Below, piece by piece: positions 32,450 to 41,080 of a DNA stretch of 64,000 nucleotides (its first letter is position 1; each line of letters begins with the position of its first letter). The position numbers and the translations under genes are program-made. This DNA is from Salegentibacter sediminis (GTDB taxonomy: Bacteria; Bacteroidota; Bacteroidia; Flavobacteriales; Flavobacteriaceae): NCBI RefSeq assembly GCF_002078605.1, contig NZ_MSJR01000010.1:27535-91534 (forward strand). Direction: 5' to 3'. Under the pieces are notes generated by a model. The model was not told the DNA's origin. It saw nothing but the letters and a program-made list of their open reading frames with translations, and did not search any database.

Positions 32450-32526
32450 AAAACAGAACTTTTTAAGAATGGAGAATTTTATTTCAGTTTAAGGAGGCGG
32501 AATAAATCTTTTGATATCTTTATCCT

Positions 32527-32946
32527 ATGAAGATACTTATCATAAATGGTCCCAATTTAAATCTTCTTGGAACCCGCGAGCCCGATACATACGGAAATAA
32601 GAAATTTGAAGATTACTTTGCCGATCTGCAATTTAAGTTCAGGGAAGTTGAGTTATCCTACTTCCAATCTAATATTGAAGGAGAGCTAATAAATGAATTA
32701 CACAAGGCAGTTGGGCAATTTGACGGCATAGTACTTAACGCCGCGGCTTACACTCATACCTCTGTAGGAATTGGAGATGCTGTAAAGGCTATTGAAGTTC
32801 CGGTAGTCGAGGTTCATATTTCCAACACGCATTCCCGAGAGGAGTTCAGGCATAAGTCTTTTATCGCTCCCGTGGCGAAAGGGGTTATTCTGGGCTTTGG
32901 GCTGAAAAGTTACGACCTGGCCATTCAAAGTTTTATCAACTCCTAA
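32527..32946 (+). CDS. aroQ: 3-dehydroquinate dehydratase, type II
   Basis: A 139-residue enzyme with the signature NGPNLNLLGTREPDTYG (about 7-23; R17 and catalytic Y22), NAAAYTHTSV (about 73-82) and the loop EVHISN...SRE. It dehydrates 3-dehydroquinate in the shikimate pathway and forms a dodecamer. It is 2 bp upstream of the Dph6-like gene, so they are translated together. Confidence 0.93.
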   Translation: MKILIINGPNLNLLGTREPDTYGNKKFEDYFADLQFKFREVELSYFQSNIEGELINELHKAVGQFDGIVLNAAAYTHTSVGIGDAVKAIEVPVVEVHISNTHSREEFRHKSFIAPVAKGVILGFGLKSYDLAIQSFINS

Positions 32947-32948
32947 AA

Positions 32949-33677
32949 ATGAAAAAAGCCTATATAAACTGGAGCAGTGGTAAGGATGCGGCTTTTGCGC
33001 TTTATAATGTCCAAAAGGAAGGCGAGTATGAAGTACAAAAACTTGTTTCTACAGTAAATATTGAAACAAATAGAGTTTCCATGCATGGGCTCCGCGTTGA
33101 ATTGATGCAACAGCAGGCCGCTGCCATTGGGATTCCGCTTCAGCTTATTGAAATGGGTGGCAATGTGAGTATGCAAAGCTATAATGAGCTCATGGAGGTT
33201 GAAACCGAAAAACTCCTGGATGACGGATTCAACTACAGTATTTTTGGAGATATCTTTTTAGAAGATTTAAGGGAATACCGGGAAAAACAGCTTGGAGAGA
33301 AAGGCATTAAAGCGGTCTTTCCTCTTTGGAAAAAAGATACTACGCAAATGATGCAGGATTTCCTTGAGGCCGGTTTTAAGGCAATAGTTGTTTCCGTTAA
33401 TGCTGCAAAATTAGATAAGTCTTTCTGCGGAAGATTGCTTGATGAAAGCTTTCTGAAGGATCTGCCTTCAGAGGTGGATCCGTGTGGAGAACACGGCGAA
33501 TTTCACACTTTTGTTTATGATGGCCCTAATTTTAGTCAAGAAATAGCCTTTGAGGTAGGGGAGGTAGTAGAGAAAAATTATAGCTCTTCAGGAGATGAAG
33601 ATGATGACTGTTTCAGGAATGATAAGGAAAGTTGGGATACCCGGTTTTTCTACTGTGATCTACTTCCAAAAAAATAA
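32949..33677 (+). CDS. Dph6-like ATP-pyrophosphatase (diphthine-ammonia ligase family)
   Basis: A 242-residue protein of the N-type ATP-pyrophosphatase family. The PP-loop is SSGKDAAFAL (9-18), and the second half has VDPCGEHGEFHTFVYDGP (about 177-194), the family hallmark. Eukaryotic and archaeal members complete diphthamide on elongation factor 2, but bacteria lack diphthamide, so the substrate here is unknown; an amidation reaction is expected. Confidence 0.85.
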   Translation: MKKAYINWSSGKDAAFALYNVQKEGEYEVQKLVSTVNIETNRVSMHGLRVELMQQQAAAIGIPLQLIEMGGNVSMQSYNELMEVETEKLLDDGFNYSIFGDIFLEDLREYREKQLGEKGIKAVFPLWKKDTTQMMQDFLEAGFKAIVVSVNAAKLDKSFCGRLLDESFLKDLPSEVDPCGEHGEFHTFVYDGPNFSQEIAFEVGEVVEKNYSSSGDEDDDCFRNDKESWDTRFFYCDLLPKK

Positions 33678-33702
33678 CCCCGGCATTTTTGCCAGGGTTA
33701 TT
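33673..33702. terminator. Two-way terminator, Dph6-like and lpdA genes
   Basis: AATAACCC-C-GGC / GCC-A-GGGTTATT form a stem with one mismatch, overlapping the stop of the Dph6-like gene. Confidence 0.75.
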
Positions 33703-33722
33703 CAAAATAATTTATTTCAGTT

Positions 33723-35114
33723 TTATAGGTGAATCACTTCGTCGTAAGCAGCTGCTACGGCTTCCATCACGGCTTCACTCATTGTTGGGTGAGGGTGAAC
33801 AGCCTTTAATACTTCATGACCTGTGGTTTCAAGTTTTCTGCCTAAAACAGCTTCAGCGATCATATCGGTTACTCCGGCGCCAATCATGTGACAACCTAAC
33901 CATTCTCCATATTTTGCATCGAAGATAACTTTTACAAAACCATCTGATTTTCCTGCAGCTTTGGCTTTTCCTGAAGCTGAGAACGGGAATTTCCCAATTT
34001 TCAGTTCATAACCGGCTTCTTTTGCCTGTTTTTCGGTCATACCTACAGAAGCGATCTCGGGAGTAGCATAAGTACATCCGGGGATATTGCCGTAATCCAG
34101 AGGCTCTACTTCCATTCCCTTTATCTTCTCAACGCAAAGGATACCTTCGGCTGAAGCAACGTGAGCAAGGGCCGGTCCTTCTACAACATCTCCAATAGCG
34201 TAAATTCCGGATACATTGGTTTTATAGAACTCATCAACCACGATCTTATCCTTCTCGGTTTTTATGCCTAAGTCTTCCAGACCTATATTTTCGATATTGG
34301 ATTTTATACCAACTGCAGAAAGTACAATATCGGCTTCAAGAGTTTCTTCCCCTTTCTTAGTTTTTACTTTAGCTTTAACGGTTTTTCCGGAAGTATCAAC
34401 ACTTTCTACTGAAGAACTGGTCATTACCTTAATCCCGGCTTTTTTCACGCTGCGTTCAAATTGCTTTGAAACTTCTTCGTCTTCCAGGGGAACTAGGTTG
34501 GGAAGGAATTCAACGATAGTCACGTCTGTACCCATCGCGTTATAAAAATGAGCGAATTCCACTCCAATGGCACCAGATCCAACCACAATCATAGACTTGG
34601 GTTGTTTCTCCAGGCTCATCGCTTCACGGTAGCCAATCACTTTTTTACCATCCTGCTTCAGGCTTGGTAGTTCACGGGAACGGGCACCTGTAGCCACGAT
34701 AATATGATCTGCCTGGTATTCTTTAGTGTTTTTATCTTTATCTGTTACCGCAATTTTTTTACCCGACTTAAGTTTACCAAAGCCTTCAATAACATCAATC
34801 TTATTCTTTTTCATCAGGAATTGCACACCTTTGCTCATTCCGTTTGCCACCTCGCGGCTTCGTTTTATCACGGCTCCAAAATCCTTATCAGGATTTTCAA
34901 GTTTTAATCCATAATTATCGGCGTGTTTAAGATAGTCGAATACTTCAGCGCTTTTAAGTAAGGCTTTAGTAGGAATACATCCCCAGTTAAGACAAACCCC
35001 ACCCAGACTTTCCTTTTCAACAATAGCGGTTTTAAAACCCAGTTGAGAGGCTCTAATGGCGGTTACATAACCCCCAGGGCCACTACCTAAAACAATAATA
35101 TCATATTTACTCAT
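33723..35114 (-). CDS. lpdA: Dihydrolipoyl dehydrogenase
   Basis: A 463-residue FAD/NAD disulfide oxidoreductase. FAD-binding GSGPGGYVTAIRA (10-22), the redox disulfide GGVCLNWGCIPTK (C41, C46), the NAD-binding GSGAIGVEFA (about 180-189) and the C-terminal catalytic HPHPTMSE. It reoxidises lipoamide in pyruvate and 2-oxoglutarate dehydrogenase or glycine cleavage. The gene stands alone. Confidence 0.95.
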   Translation of the reverse strand: MSKYDIIVLGSGPGGYVTAIRASQLGFKTAIVEKESLGGVCLNWGCIPTKALLKSAEVFDYLKHADNYGLKLENPDKDFGAVIKRSREVANGMSKGVQFLMKKNKIDVIEGFGKLKSGKKIAVTDKDKNTKEYQADHIIVATGARSRELPSLKQDGKKVIGYREAMSLEKQPKSMIVVGSGAIGVEFAHFYNAMGTDVTIVEFLPNLVPLEDEEVSKQFERSVKKAGIKVMTSSSVESVDTSGKTVKAKVKTKKGEETLEADIVLSAVGIKSNIENIGLEDLGIKTEKDKIVVDEFYKTNVSGIYAIGDVVEGPALAHVASAEGILCVEKIKGMEVEPLDYGNIPGCTYATPEIASVGMTEKQAKEAGYELKIGKFPFSASGKAKAAGKSDGFVKVIFDAKYGEWLGCHMIGAGVTDMIAEAVLGRKLETTGHEVLKAVHPHPTMSEAVMEAVAAAYDEVIHL

Positions 35115-35217
35115 AGTCGGAAATTTTTATTGCAGTTATAGAAGTTGCGAATTTAAGGAATAATAGCTTAAACTGAAAGTTTTAAAAGGGCTCTGTTACC
35201 CAGGAAATTACAAAAAT

Positions 35218-35245
35218 AAAGGCTTACCGAGTTCGGTAAGCCTTT
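35218..35245. terminator. Terminator of the collagen-like lipoprotein gene
   Basis: AAAGGCTTACCGA / TCGGTAAGCCTTT 13-bp perfect stem, two-base loop. It may also act as an upstream boundary for the lpdA promoter region. Confidence 0.78.
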
Positions 35246-35269
35246 TTGATTTAAGTCAATGCAACAATA

Positions 35270-35818
35270 CTACATCTGTATGTTTTTAACATCCTGTTCT
35301 TGCAGGTCTAATGCGTTCATTACCGCGTTGAAGTTGGCAACATCAATGCCGGTGTCTTCAGCAAAATCTGAAGGAACGATCACAAACCTAAAAACCTGGT
35401 CCTGGGTGAAGCCCGCGTCCAGGTTACTAAGATCAAAATTTCCATCAATGATAAGTTCTACATCCACATCGGTGTGGTTATACACATATTGGATTGTACC
35501 CTGATCCAGGAAAAAGTTTTGTGGAATCATACTCCAGGTTTCATAAACCTCGCCATCATCCTCAATAACTTCAAGCCTGTAAACCAGAATTGCATCTGAG
35601 GTTAGAATCTCCACATCATCTGGCAGCCCGATTATTGTGGAGTGATAGTTTACATCTCCAAAATAATCGAAATCCACATCCTCATATTCAAGAGTTTGTC
35701 CCACTATATTAACTCCTGGTTCCCCTTCAGGACCGGGAGGTCCCGGCGGGCCCTGGTCGCCATCACAGGCGGTAAATAAAAATGCTGTTACAAATAGTGC
35801 TGATAATAATTTTTTCAT
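35270..35818 (-). CDS. Lipoprotein with a short collagen-like stretch
   Basis: A 182-residue predicted lipoprotein (C18, FTAC) with GDQGPPGPPGPEGEPG directly after the lipid anchor: four to five Gly-X-Y triplets, too few for a stable triple helix alone. The rest is acidic and beta-rich (DVDFDYFGDVNYHSTI). Similar lipoproteins are common in Flavobacteria, without known function. Confidence 0.75.
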   Translation of the reverse strand: MKKLLSALFVTAFLFTACDGDQGPPGPPGPEGEPGVNIVGQTLEYEDVDFDYFGDVNYHSTIIGLPDDVEILTSDAILVYRLEVIEDDGEVYETWSMIPQNFFLDQGTIQYVYNHTDVDVELIIDGNFDLSNLDAGFTQDQVFRFVIVPSDFAEDTGIDVANFNAVMNALDLQEQDVKNIQM

Positions 35819-35873
35819 TTTGACAAGTTTTAGTTAGACAATTGCCCCGGAAGGGCTTCATAGGTGTTGATTG

Positions 35874-36266
35874 TTATTTTTTGAAATCCAGGCTAGCCGA
35901 ATTTACGCAATATCGCTGACCGGTTTCTGTAGGTCCATCATCAAAAATGTGGCCAAGGTGACTTCCGCAGTTGGCACAAAGGATCTCGGTACGCAGCATC
36001 CCGAAGCTTTTATCCTGGACATATTCTATTTTTCCTTCAATGGCGCGATCAAAACTCGGCCAGCCACAACCGCTCTCAAATTTCGCATCGCTTTCAAAAA
36101 GTTTGGTATGGCAGGCAGCACAGTAGTACTCGCCTGCTTCGAAATGCATATTATATTTTCCAGTATTTGGCGCTTCGGTGCCTTTTTCCCGCAGAACCCG
36201 GTATTGTTCTTCCCCGAGTTCCTTTTTCCATTCTTCTTCAGTTTTCTCTATAGCGTATTTTTTCAT
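35874..36266 (-). CDS. msrB: Peptide-methionine (R)-S-oxide reductase, cytoplasmic
   Basis: A 130-residue MsrB. Zinc site C49/C52 and C97/C100; catalytic C120 (RYCVNSASL); possible resolving C67 in SGCGWPSF. The ATG at 36266 (KKYAIEKTEEEW) is preferred over two upstream codons because it starts the family domain and leaves no signal peptide. It repairs free or protein methionine-R-sulfoxide using thioredoxin. A second msrB lies 138 bp upstream on the same strand. Confidence 0.92.
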   Translation of the reverse strand: MKKYAIEKTEEEWKKELGEEQYRVLREKGTEAPNTGKYNMHFEAGEYYCAACHTKLFESDAKFESGCGWPSFDRAIEGKIEYVQDKSFGMLRTEILCANCGSHLGHIFDDGPTETGQRYCVNSASLDFKK

Positions 36267-36280
36267 ATAAATATTTTTTG

Positions 36281-36306
36281 TCATTCCCACGCAGGTGGGA
36301 ATCTTC
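36281..36306. repeat. Short palindromic repeat between the two msrB genes
   Basis: GTCATTCCCACGCAGGTGGGAATC contains ATTCCCAC/GTGGGAAT with a 4-base loop; its form is like the dispersed GTCATTCC palindromes of the left region (family C type). Confidence 0.5.
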
Positions 36307-36404
36307 TTTAATTATCTCATCCCGAAACCAGGATAAACTACGGTAGAAATCTCAATGATTCTATCATTTCCTTCCTCAAAAGCGGGATAATCTCCGGCAG
36401 AAAT

Positions 36405-36887
36405 CTATTTTCCCTCCGGAACAAACTCCATAGCTAATCCGTTGATGCAATGTCTTTTTCCCGTGGTTTTTCTAGGACCATCCTTAAAGACGTGGCCTAG
36501 ATGACCACCACATCGGGCGCAATGAACTTCGTTATCTTCATACCCATAAGAAGTTTTTCTTCCGTAGGAGACTGCATCTTCTATAGGCCTGTCAAAACTC
36601 GGCCATCCGGTACCGCTATCAAATTTATATTTTGTCTTGTAGAGCGGATTCCCGCAAGCAGCACATACAAAGGTGCCCGGTTCCTTAATATCGTTTAACG
36701 GACTCGTAAAGGCGCGTTCTGTTTCCCCTTTTCGAAGAATGCGATACTGCCCCTCGGAAAGTTCTGCTTTCCATTGGGCTTCGGTTTTGGTTATCTCATA
36801 TTCCTGTGAAGTCTTGTCCTTTTTTTGAGCATTTCCATTGCAGCTGAAAAGCATCAGCGGAACGATAAAAACCAATAATTTTTTCAT
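36405..36887 (-). CDS. msrB: Peptide-methionine (R)-S-oxide reductase, lipoprotein form
   Basis: A 160-residue MsrB with a lipoprotein signal (C16 in MLFSCNG), so it is anchored in the envelope. Zinc cysteines C75/C78 and C123/C126; catalytic C147 (RHCINGLAM). The place of the possible resolving cysteine is threonine (T93, SGTGWPSF), unlike the cytoplasmic copy. It should repair oxidised methionine in periplasmic or surface proteins. Confidence 0.92.
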   Translation of the reverse strand: MKKLLVFIVPLMLFSCNGNAQKKDKTSQEYEITKTEAQWKAELSEGQYRILRKGETERAFTSPLNDIKEPGTFVCAACGNPLYKTKYKFDSGTGWPSFDRPIEDAVSYGRKTSYGYEDNEVHCARCGGHLGHVFKDGPRKTTGKRHCINGLAMEFVPEGK

Positions 36888-36913
36888 AGGTTTTTATTTT
36901 AAAGGTACAAAGA

Positions 36914-37783
36914 TTAGTCTGTGAGGAACGTTGTGATTTTGTTAATTACCTGTTTGTCACCCAGAATCCGGCGGTGTCCCTGGCCTTCAGTAATCATTAA
37001 CTCGCTGTTTTCCAGGGCCCGGTCTATTTCGTAGGCAGAACTTACGTGAACGTCTACATCTTGTTTATCGTGAATAACAAGAGTGGGTATCTTTACCGCT
37101 TCTGCAGAAACCGCTCCGGAATAATTATCCATGTCTTCTCCGAATTTTTCATCAAAATAAGCTTTCATCCTGTTGGCAATATCCTTATTCATGCCGAGAT
37201 TTTCGTTGAATTCGCGGGTGATGTGGGTGACAGAATTAGCCGTACCAATAATAATGAGCTTATCGGTTTTCATTCCCTCCTTTATGGCCCGAAGGGAAGC
37301 CATACCTCCAAGAGAATGCCCTATAGCAGCATCAAAAGGTCCAAACTCTTTATCGAGAAAATGGATGCTTTCTATAAACTCTGTCATTATACTGGATTTT
37401 CCCGGGGCTTTTCCGTGACCGGGGGCATCAAAACTTATGGTGCTGTAACCGGCGTGTACTAAAGCTTCTGCGATATAGGAGAGTTGGGTGCCACGGCCAC
37501 TCCATCCGTGTACCAGTAAGATCTTATGTGGGGAATCCCCATAATGGTAAACCACGATCTCCTTTCCGAAGGCCGGCACCTTCATTTTGGTTTGCACCGA
37601 ATTACGGTCCATCTTTTTCTCCCTTTCCGGGAGTTTATATTTAAAAGGAGTAAGAAATAACTTTGCTGCAAAACGACTGGCCAGGAATGGAGAAGTATGC
37701 TTCAGTAGTCTGGCCGTAAAACGTATATAATTAGGAATAAGAAGTTGCTGTACCGACAGCTGATCTTTCTTTGATTTGGTCAT
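36914..37783 (-). CDS. Alpha/beta hydrolase
   Basis: A 289-residue hydrolase with the oxyanion motif VHGWSGRGTQ (91-100), nucleophile elbow GHSLGG (S157), and acid/His candidates in IHDKQDVDV and EGQGHRRIL. Without a signal peptide it should be cytoplasmic. Similar flavobacterial proteins are annotated only as esterase/lipase-like; substrate unknown. Confidence 0.85.
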   Translation of the reverse strand: MTKSKKDQLSVQQLLIPNYIRFTARLLKHTSPFLASRFAAKLFLTPFKYKLPEREKKMDRNSVQTKMKVPAFGKEIVVYHYGDSPHKILLVHGWSGRGTQLSYIAEALVHAGYSTISFDAPGHGKAPGKSSIMTEFIESIHFLDKEFGPFDAAIGHSLGGMASLRAIKEGMKTDKLIIIGTANSVTHITREFNENLGMNKDIANRMKAYFDEKFGEDMDNYSGAVSAEAVKIPTLVIHDKQDVDVHVSSAYEIDRALENSELMITEGQGHRRILGDKQVINKITTFLTD

Positions 37784-37960
37784 TGGAATGCTAAATGAAA
37801 GTTTGCAAGTTACTAAATTTTAGTTTCATAATTCCTTATAAACACTGGGATATGGAGACGTGGTATTGTTTTTGAAATAAGTTATTTTGTTAAATGATGC
37901 TTAAAGCAAGGACCAGGGTTTTCTGGCTTTTGTAATTTTAACTAAACAAAACCAAATATT

Positions 37961-38782
37961 ATGATACTTAAAAGAACTTTGATATGGGTAAGTGCAGCTA
38001 TATTATTTGTTGGCTGTCAGACCAATCCTTTTACGGGAGAAAAAAACCTGAATTTTGTATCTAATGATCAACTTTTCCCGGCCTCATTTGAGCAGTACAA
38101 TCAGTTTCTTTCTGAAAATGATGTTGTAACCGGTACTGCTGAAGCGAATATGATAAAAAGTGTAGGTAGTAAAATAGAAACTGCTGCCGAAAGATATTTA
38201 AATGCTAATGGTTACCAGGGCTTTCTGGAAGACTTTCGATGGGAATATAACCTGGTGAAGGATGATGCGGTAAACGCTTTTGCCATGCCAGGAGGGAAAA
38301 TAGTTTTTTATACAGGAATTCTTCCTGTTGCTGAAACTGAAACCGGAGTTGCCGTTGTTATGGCACACGAGATCGCCCACGCCCTTGCCGATCACGGGGC
38401 TCAGCGTATGAGTGCAGCCCAGTTACAACAACTTGGAGCTGTGGCAGGAAGTATTGCGGTAAGTGGTAGAAGTCAGGAGACTCAGGAAATTTTCGCGCAG
38501 GCCTATGGCCTGGGAACCACTGTTGGAGTCATGCTGCCTTTTAGTAGAAAGCATGAAACAGAAGCTGACAGAATTGGATTAACCTTAATGGCTATAGCCG
38601 GATATAATCCCGATGAAGCTGCCGATTTATGGCGAAGAATGGCTGCCCAGCGTGATGGACAGGCTCCACCGGAGTTCTTAAGTACTCACCCTTCTAATCA
38701 AACAAGAATAAATAATCTTCAGAAGTGGGCGCCGGAGGCCAGAGCAGAAGCTAAGAAATATGGCGTTAGCTCTTTCCAATAA
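37961..38782 (+). CDS. M48-family metallopeptidase, lipoprotein
   Basis: A 273-residue lipoprotein (C19, FVGC) with the zinc motif HEIAH (136-140) and the third ligand region HETEADRIG (about 198-206). It resembles the Bacteroidota periplasmic M48/LoiP-type proteases, which degrade misfolded outer-membrane proteins. A strong terminator follows. Confidence 0.9.
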   Translation: MILKRTLIWVSAAILFVGCQTNPFTGEKNLNFVSNDQLFPASFEQYNQFLSENDVVTGTAEANMIKSVGSKIETAAERYLNANGYQGFLEDFRWEYNLVKDDAVNAFAMPGGKIVFYTGILPVAETETGVAVVMAHEIAHALADHGAQRMSAAQLQQLGAVAGSIAVSGRSQETQEIFAQAYGLGTTVGVMLPFSRKHETEADRIGLTLMAIAGYNPDEAADLWRRMAAQRDGQAPPEFLSTHPSNQTRINNLQKWAPEARAEAKKYGVSSFQ

Positions 38783-38805
38783 AAAATTATTCCGATTAAA
38801 TATTA

Positions 38806-38833
38806 AAAAAGCTGCCGCAACCCGGCAGCTTTT
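38806..38833. terminator. Terminator of the M48 protease gene
   Basis: AAAAAGCTGCCG / CGGCAGCTTTTT stem (12 bp) with loop CAACC and a T run. Confidence 0.85.
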
Positions 38834-38950
38834 TCTATTTTTAACCTGATGAAACCAGCAGCTGCTGGACCCAAAAATAGCAATACACAGAGGCTTGAAT
38901 AAAAGCCTGTGCCTAATTTCCAAATTAGGTTAAAAATTATAAATACTCAG

Positions 38951-40276
38951 ATGAAAAAATTACCGAAAGGGGATAAGAAATTACTTCACGCCTGGGCTTT
39001 TTATGATTGGGCAAATTCGGTGTATAGCCTGGTGATATCCTCGGCAATCTTCCCAATATTTTACGGAGCGCTTACCATTGTAAGAGATGTAGAGGGAAAT
39101 AAATTAGATGATACGGTTCACTTTTTAGGCTTTGATTTTAATAACGATAGCCTTATAAGTTACGTAACTGCCGTGGCTTTTTTGGCTGTTTCTTTTCTGA
39201 GTCCGTTTTTATCAGGGGTCGCAGATTATATTGGAAATAAGAAGAACTTTATGAAGTTCTTTAATTACCTGGGGGCACTCTCATGCATTGGTCTGTTTTG
39301 GTTTGATCTGGACCATCTCTGGATAGGTTTATTATGCTACTTTCTTGCGCTTATTGGTTTTTGGGGAAGCCTTGTATTCTATAATTCCTATTTACCAGAT
39401 ATCGCCTTTAAAGATCAGCAGGATAAGATAAGTGCAAAAGGTTTTTCTCTCGGATATATTGGTAGTGTTATTTTACTCATAATCTGCCTTATTTTAATTC
39501 TTAAATATTCCTGGTTTGGTTTCGAAGATGAAGGCCTTCCAACCCGACTTTCGTTTATCCTCACCGGGCTGTGGTGGATGGGCTTTAGTCAATACACTTA
39601 TTATTATTTACCCAAAGGGAATAAGCGTACAGGTATTCCCAGAAATGTGCTGTTTAATGGTTTTAGGGAATTAAAAAGTATCTGGAAAGCCATGAAACAT
39701 AATCCTATGCTGAAGCGATACCTCGTTGCCTTCTTTGTGTATAGCATGGCCGTGCAAACCATTATGCTTATTGCTACTTATTTTGGAATTGAAGAACTGG
39801 ATTGGGGAGAACAGGATCCTACCAGCGGATTGATAATTAGTATTCTTTTGATACAGTTGGTAGCTATAGCTGGTGCTACCCTTACCGCCCGTATCGCAGT
39901 TAAAATCGGAAACATTAAAACCCTTATTAGTATCAATCTAATCTGGATTAGCATTTGTGGTTATGCTTACTTTATTATAAGTCCACAACAGTTTTATTTA
40001 GCTGCAGCGGCTGTGGGGCTGGTTATGGGCGGAATCCAATCCTTATCAAGATCTACTTATTCCAAATTCCTTCCCGAAGACACAAAGGATACAGCCAGTT
40101 ATTTTAGTTTCTACGATGTTTCAGAAAAAATAGGAATAGTGATAGGGATGTTTATGTACGGGATGGTCGCCCAAATTACCGGAAGTATTAGAGATTCCAT
40201 TCTCTTTCTGGTCGTGTTTTTTATAGCGGGAGTATTTTTACTGATGCGGGTACCAAAAACAAATCCTGCGCCTTAA
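38951..40276 (+). CDS. MFS transporter, UMF1/Atg22-like family
   Basis: A 441-residue membrane protein with eleven or twelve helices. The N-terminal LLHAWAFYDWANSVYSLVI is the Atg22/UMF1 family opening, and GGIQSLSRSTYSKFLPED near residue 365 is the other conserved stretch. Members are thought to export amino acids or sugars; substrate unknown. ATG 38951 is chosen; a longer frame to 38909 would add 14 residues with no family similarity. Confidence 0.82.
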   Translation: MKKLPKGDKKLLHAWAFYDWANSVYSLVISSAIFPIFYGALTIVRDVEGNKLDDTVHFLGFDFNNDSLISYVTAVAFLAVSFLSPFLSGVADYIGNKKNFMKFFNYLGALSCIGLFWFDLDHLWIGLLCYFLALIGFWGSLVFYNSYLPDIAFKDQQDKISAKGFSLGYIGSVILLIICLILILKYSWFGFEDEGLPTRLSFILTGLWWMGFSQYTYYYLPKGNKRTGIPRNVLFNGFRELKSIWKAMKHNPMLKRYLVAFFVYSMAVQTIMLIATYFGIEELDWGEQDPTSGLIISILLIQLVAIAGATLTARIAVKIGNIKTLISINLIWISICGYAYFIISPQQFYLAAAAVGLVMGGIQSLSRSTYSKFLPEDTKDTASYFSFYDVSEKIGIVIGMFMYGMVAQITGSIRDSILFLVVFFIAGVFLLMRVPKTNPAP

Positions 40277-40286
40277 CGCAGGATTT
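40261..40286 (+). terminator. Inverted repeat at the MFS gene 3' end
   Basis: AAATCCTGCG / CGCAGGATTT (10-bp stem) with the stop codon in the 6-base loop; only a weak T run follows. Confidence 0.5.
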
Positions 40287-40320
40287 GCAAATTCCTTTTC
40301 ATAGCAATAAGGAATAAAAA

Positions 40321-41052
40321 TTATTTAGAAGTAATGTCGCCCGAACCCATTGTTTTGAAATCCTGTTTTTCGGGATTTCCTTTGTAATGGATATCTCCGG
40401 AGCCCATAATTTTAGCGTCCAGAGAAACAGAAGCAAAGACTTCTATATCCCCACTTCCCATTACTGTTGCTTTAACGTCTTCCGCTTTAAGATCGAATGC
40501 CTGGAAATCGCCTGAACCGGTTACCTTACATTCAAAGGAATTGGTTTTTCCACTTAGCATCGTGTCTCCCGAACCAGTGATGTTGCTTTCCAGAGAATCT
40601 ACATCGAGATTCAGATTGAGGTTTCCCGAACCGGTTAGGCTGGTTTCAAACGAATTTGCCCTGATAGGGTCGGAATTCCAGAGATCGCCTGAGCCGGTAA
40701 GCTTCACTTCGTTAATATCCTTAAATGGAACGGTAACTTTGATAGATTTATTTTGCGATGGTGCCAGGTTAATTTTATCTGCCGGTCTAATCTTTAAGGT
40801 GCCATTTTTCACTTCGGTTATAATATGCTCCAACAAGTTGCTTTCGGCTTCCACCTTTATTTCTCCTTCTTTTCCTGCCACCAGTTCCACATCCATAGAT
40901 CCAACGAGGTAAACTTCGTCATAATTGGAGGTACTGCGATTTTCAATAGTGGTGTTCCCGTTGCCTTTTACAGTTTCATTTTTCCAGAATTGAGCATTGG
41001 CTAAATTAAAACTGAATAAAAGACTTGCTAAAATTAAGATTGATCGTTTCAT
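40321..41052 (-). CDS. Head GIN domain protein (DUF2807), exported
   Basis: A 243-residue protein with a signal peptide (1-20) and a head-GIN (putative auto-transporter adhesin) domain: repeated TGSGD/TGSGN/MGSGD units, about every 18-20 residues from about 125 onward, as expected of a right-handed beta-helix. It lies 28 bp after the DYG-repeat protein, in the ECF sigma operon. Role likely in the envelope; not known. Confidence 0.82.
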   Translation of the reverse strand: MKRSILILASLLFSFNLANAQFWKNETVKGNGNTTIENRSTSNYDEVYLVGSMDVELVAGKEGEIKVEAESNLLEHIITEVKNGTLKIRPADKINLAPSQNKSIKVTVPFKDINEVKLTGSGDLWNSDPIRANSFETSLTGSGNLNLNLDVDSLESNITGSGDTMLSGKTNSFECKVTGSGDFQAFDLKAEDVKATVMGSGDIEVFASVSLDAKIMGSGDIHYKGNPEKQDFKTMGSGDITSK

Positions 41053-41080
41053 GATTTTTATTATTTGATTGATGAATTAT

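Noticed and set aside
39158..39169. GTTACGTAAC palindrome
   Set aside because: It is inside the coding sequence of the UMF1-like MFS gene and lacks the N4 gap.
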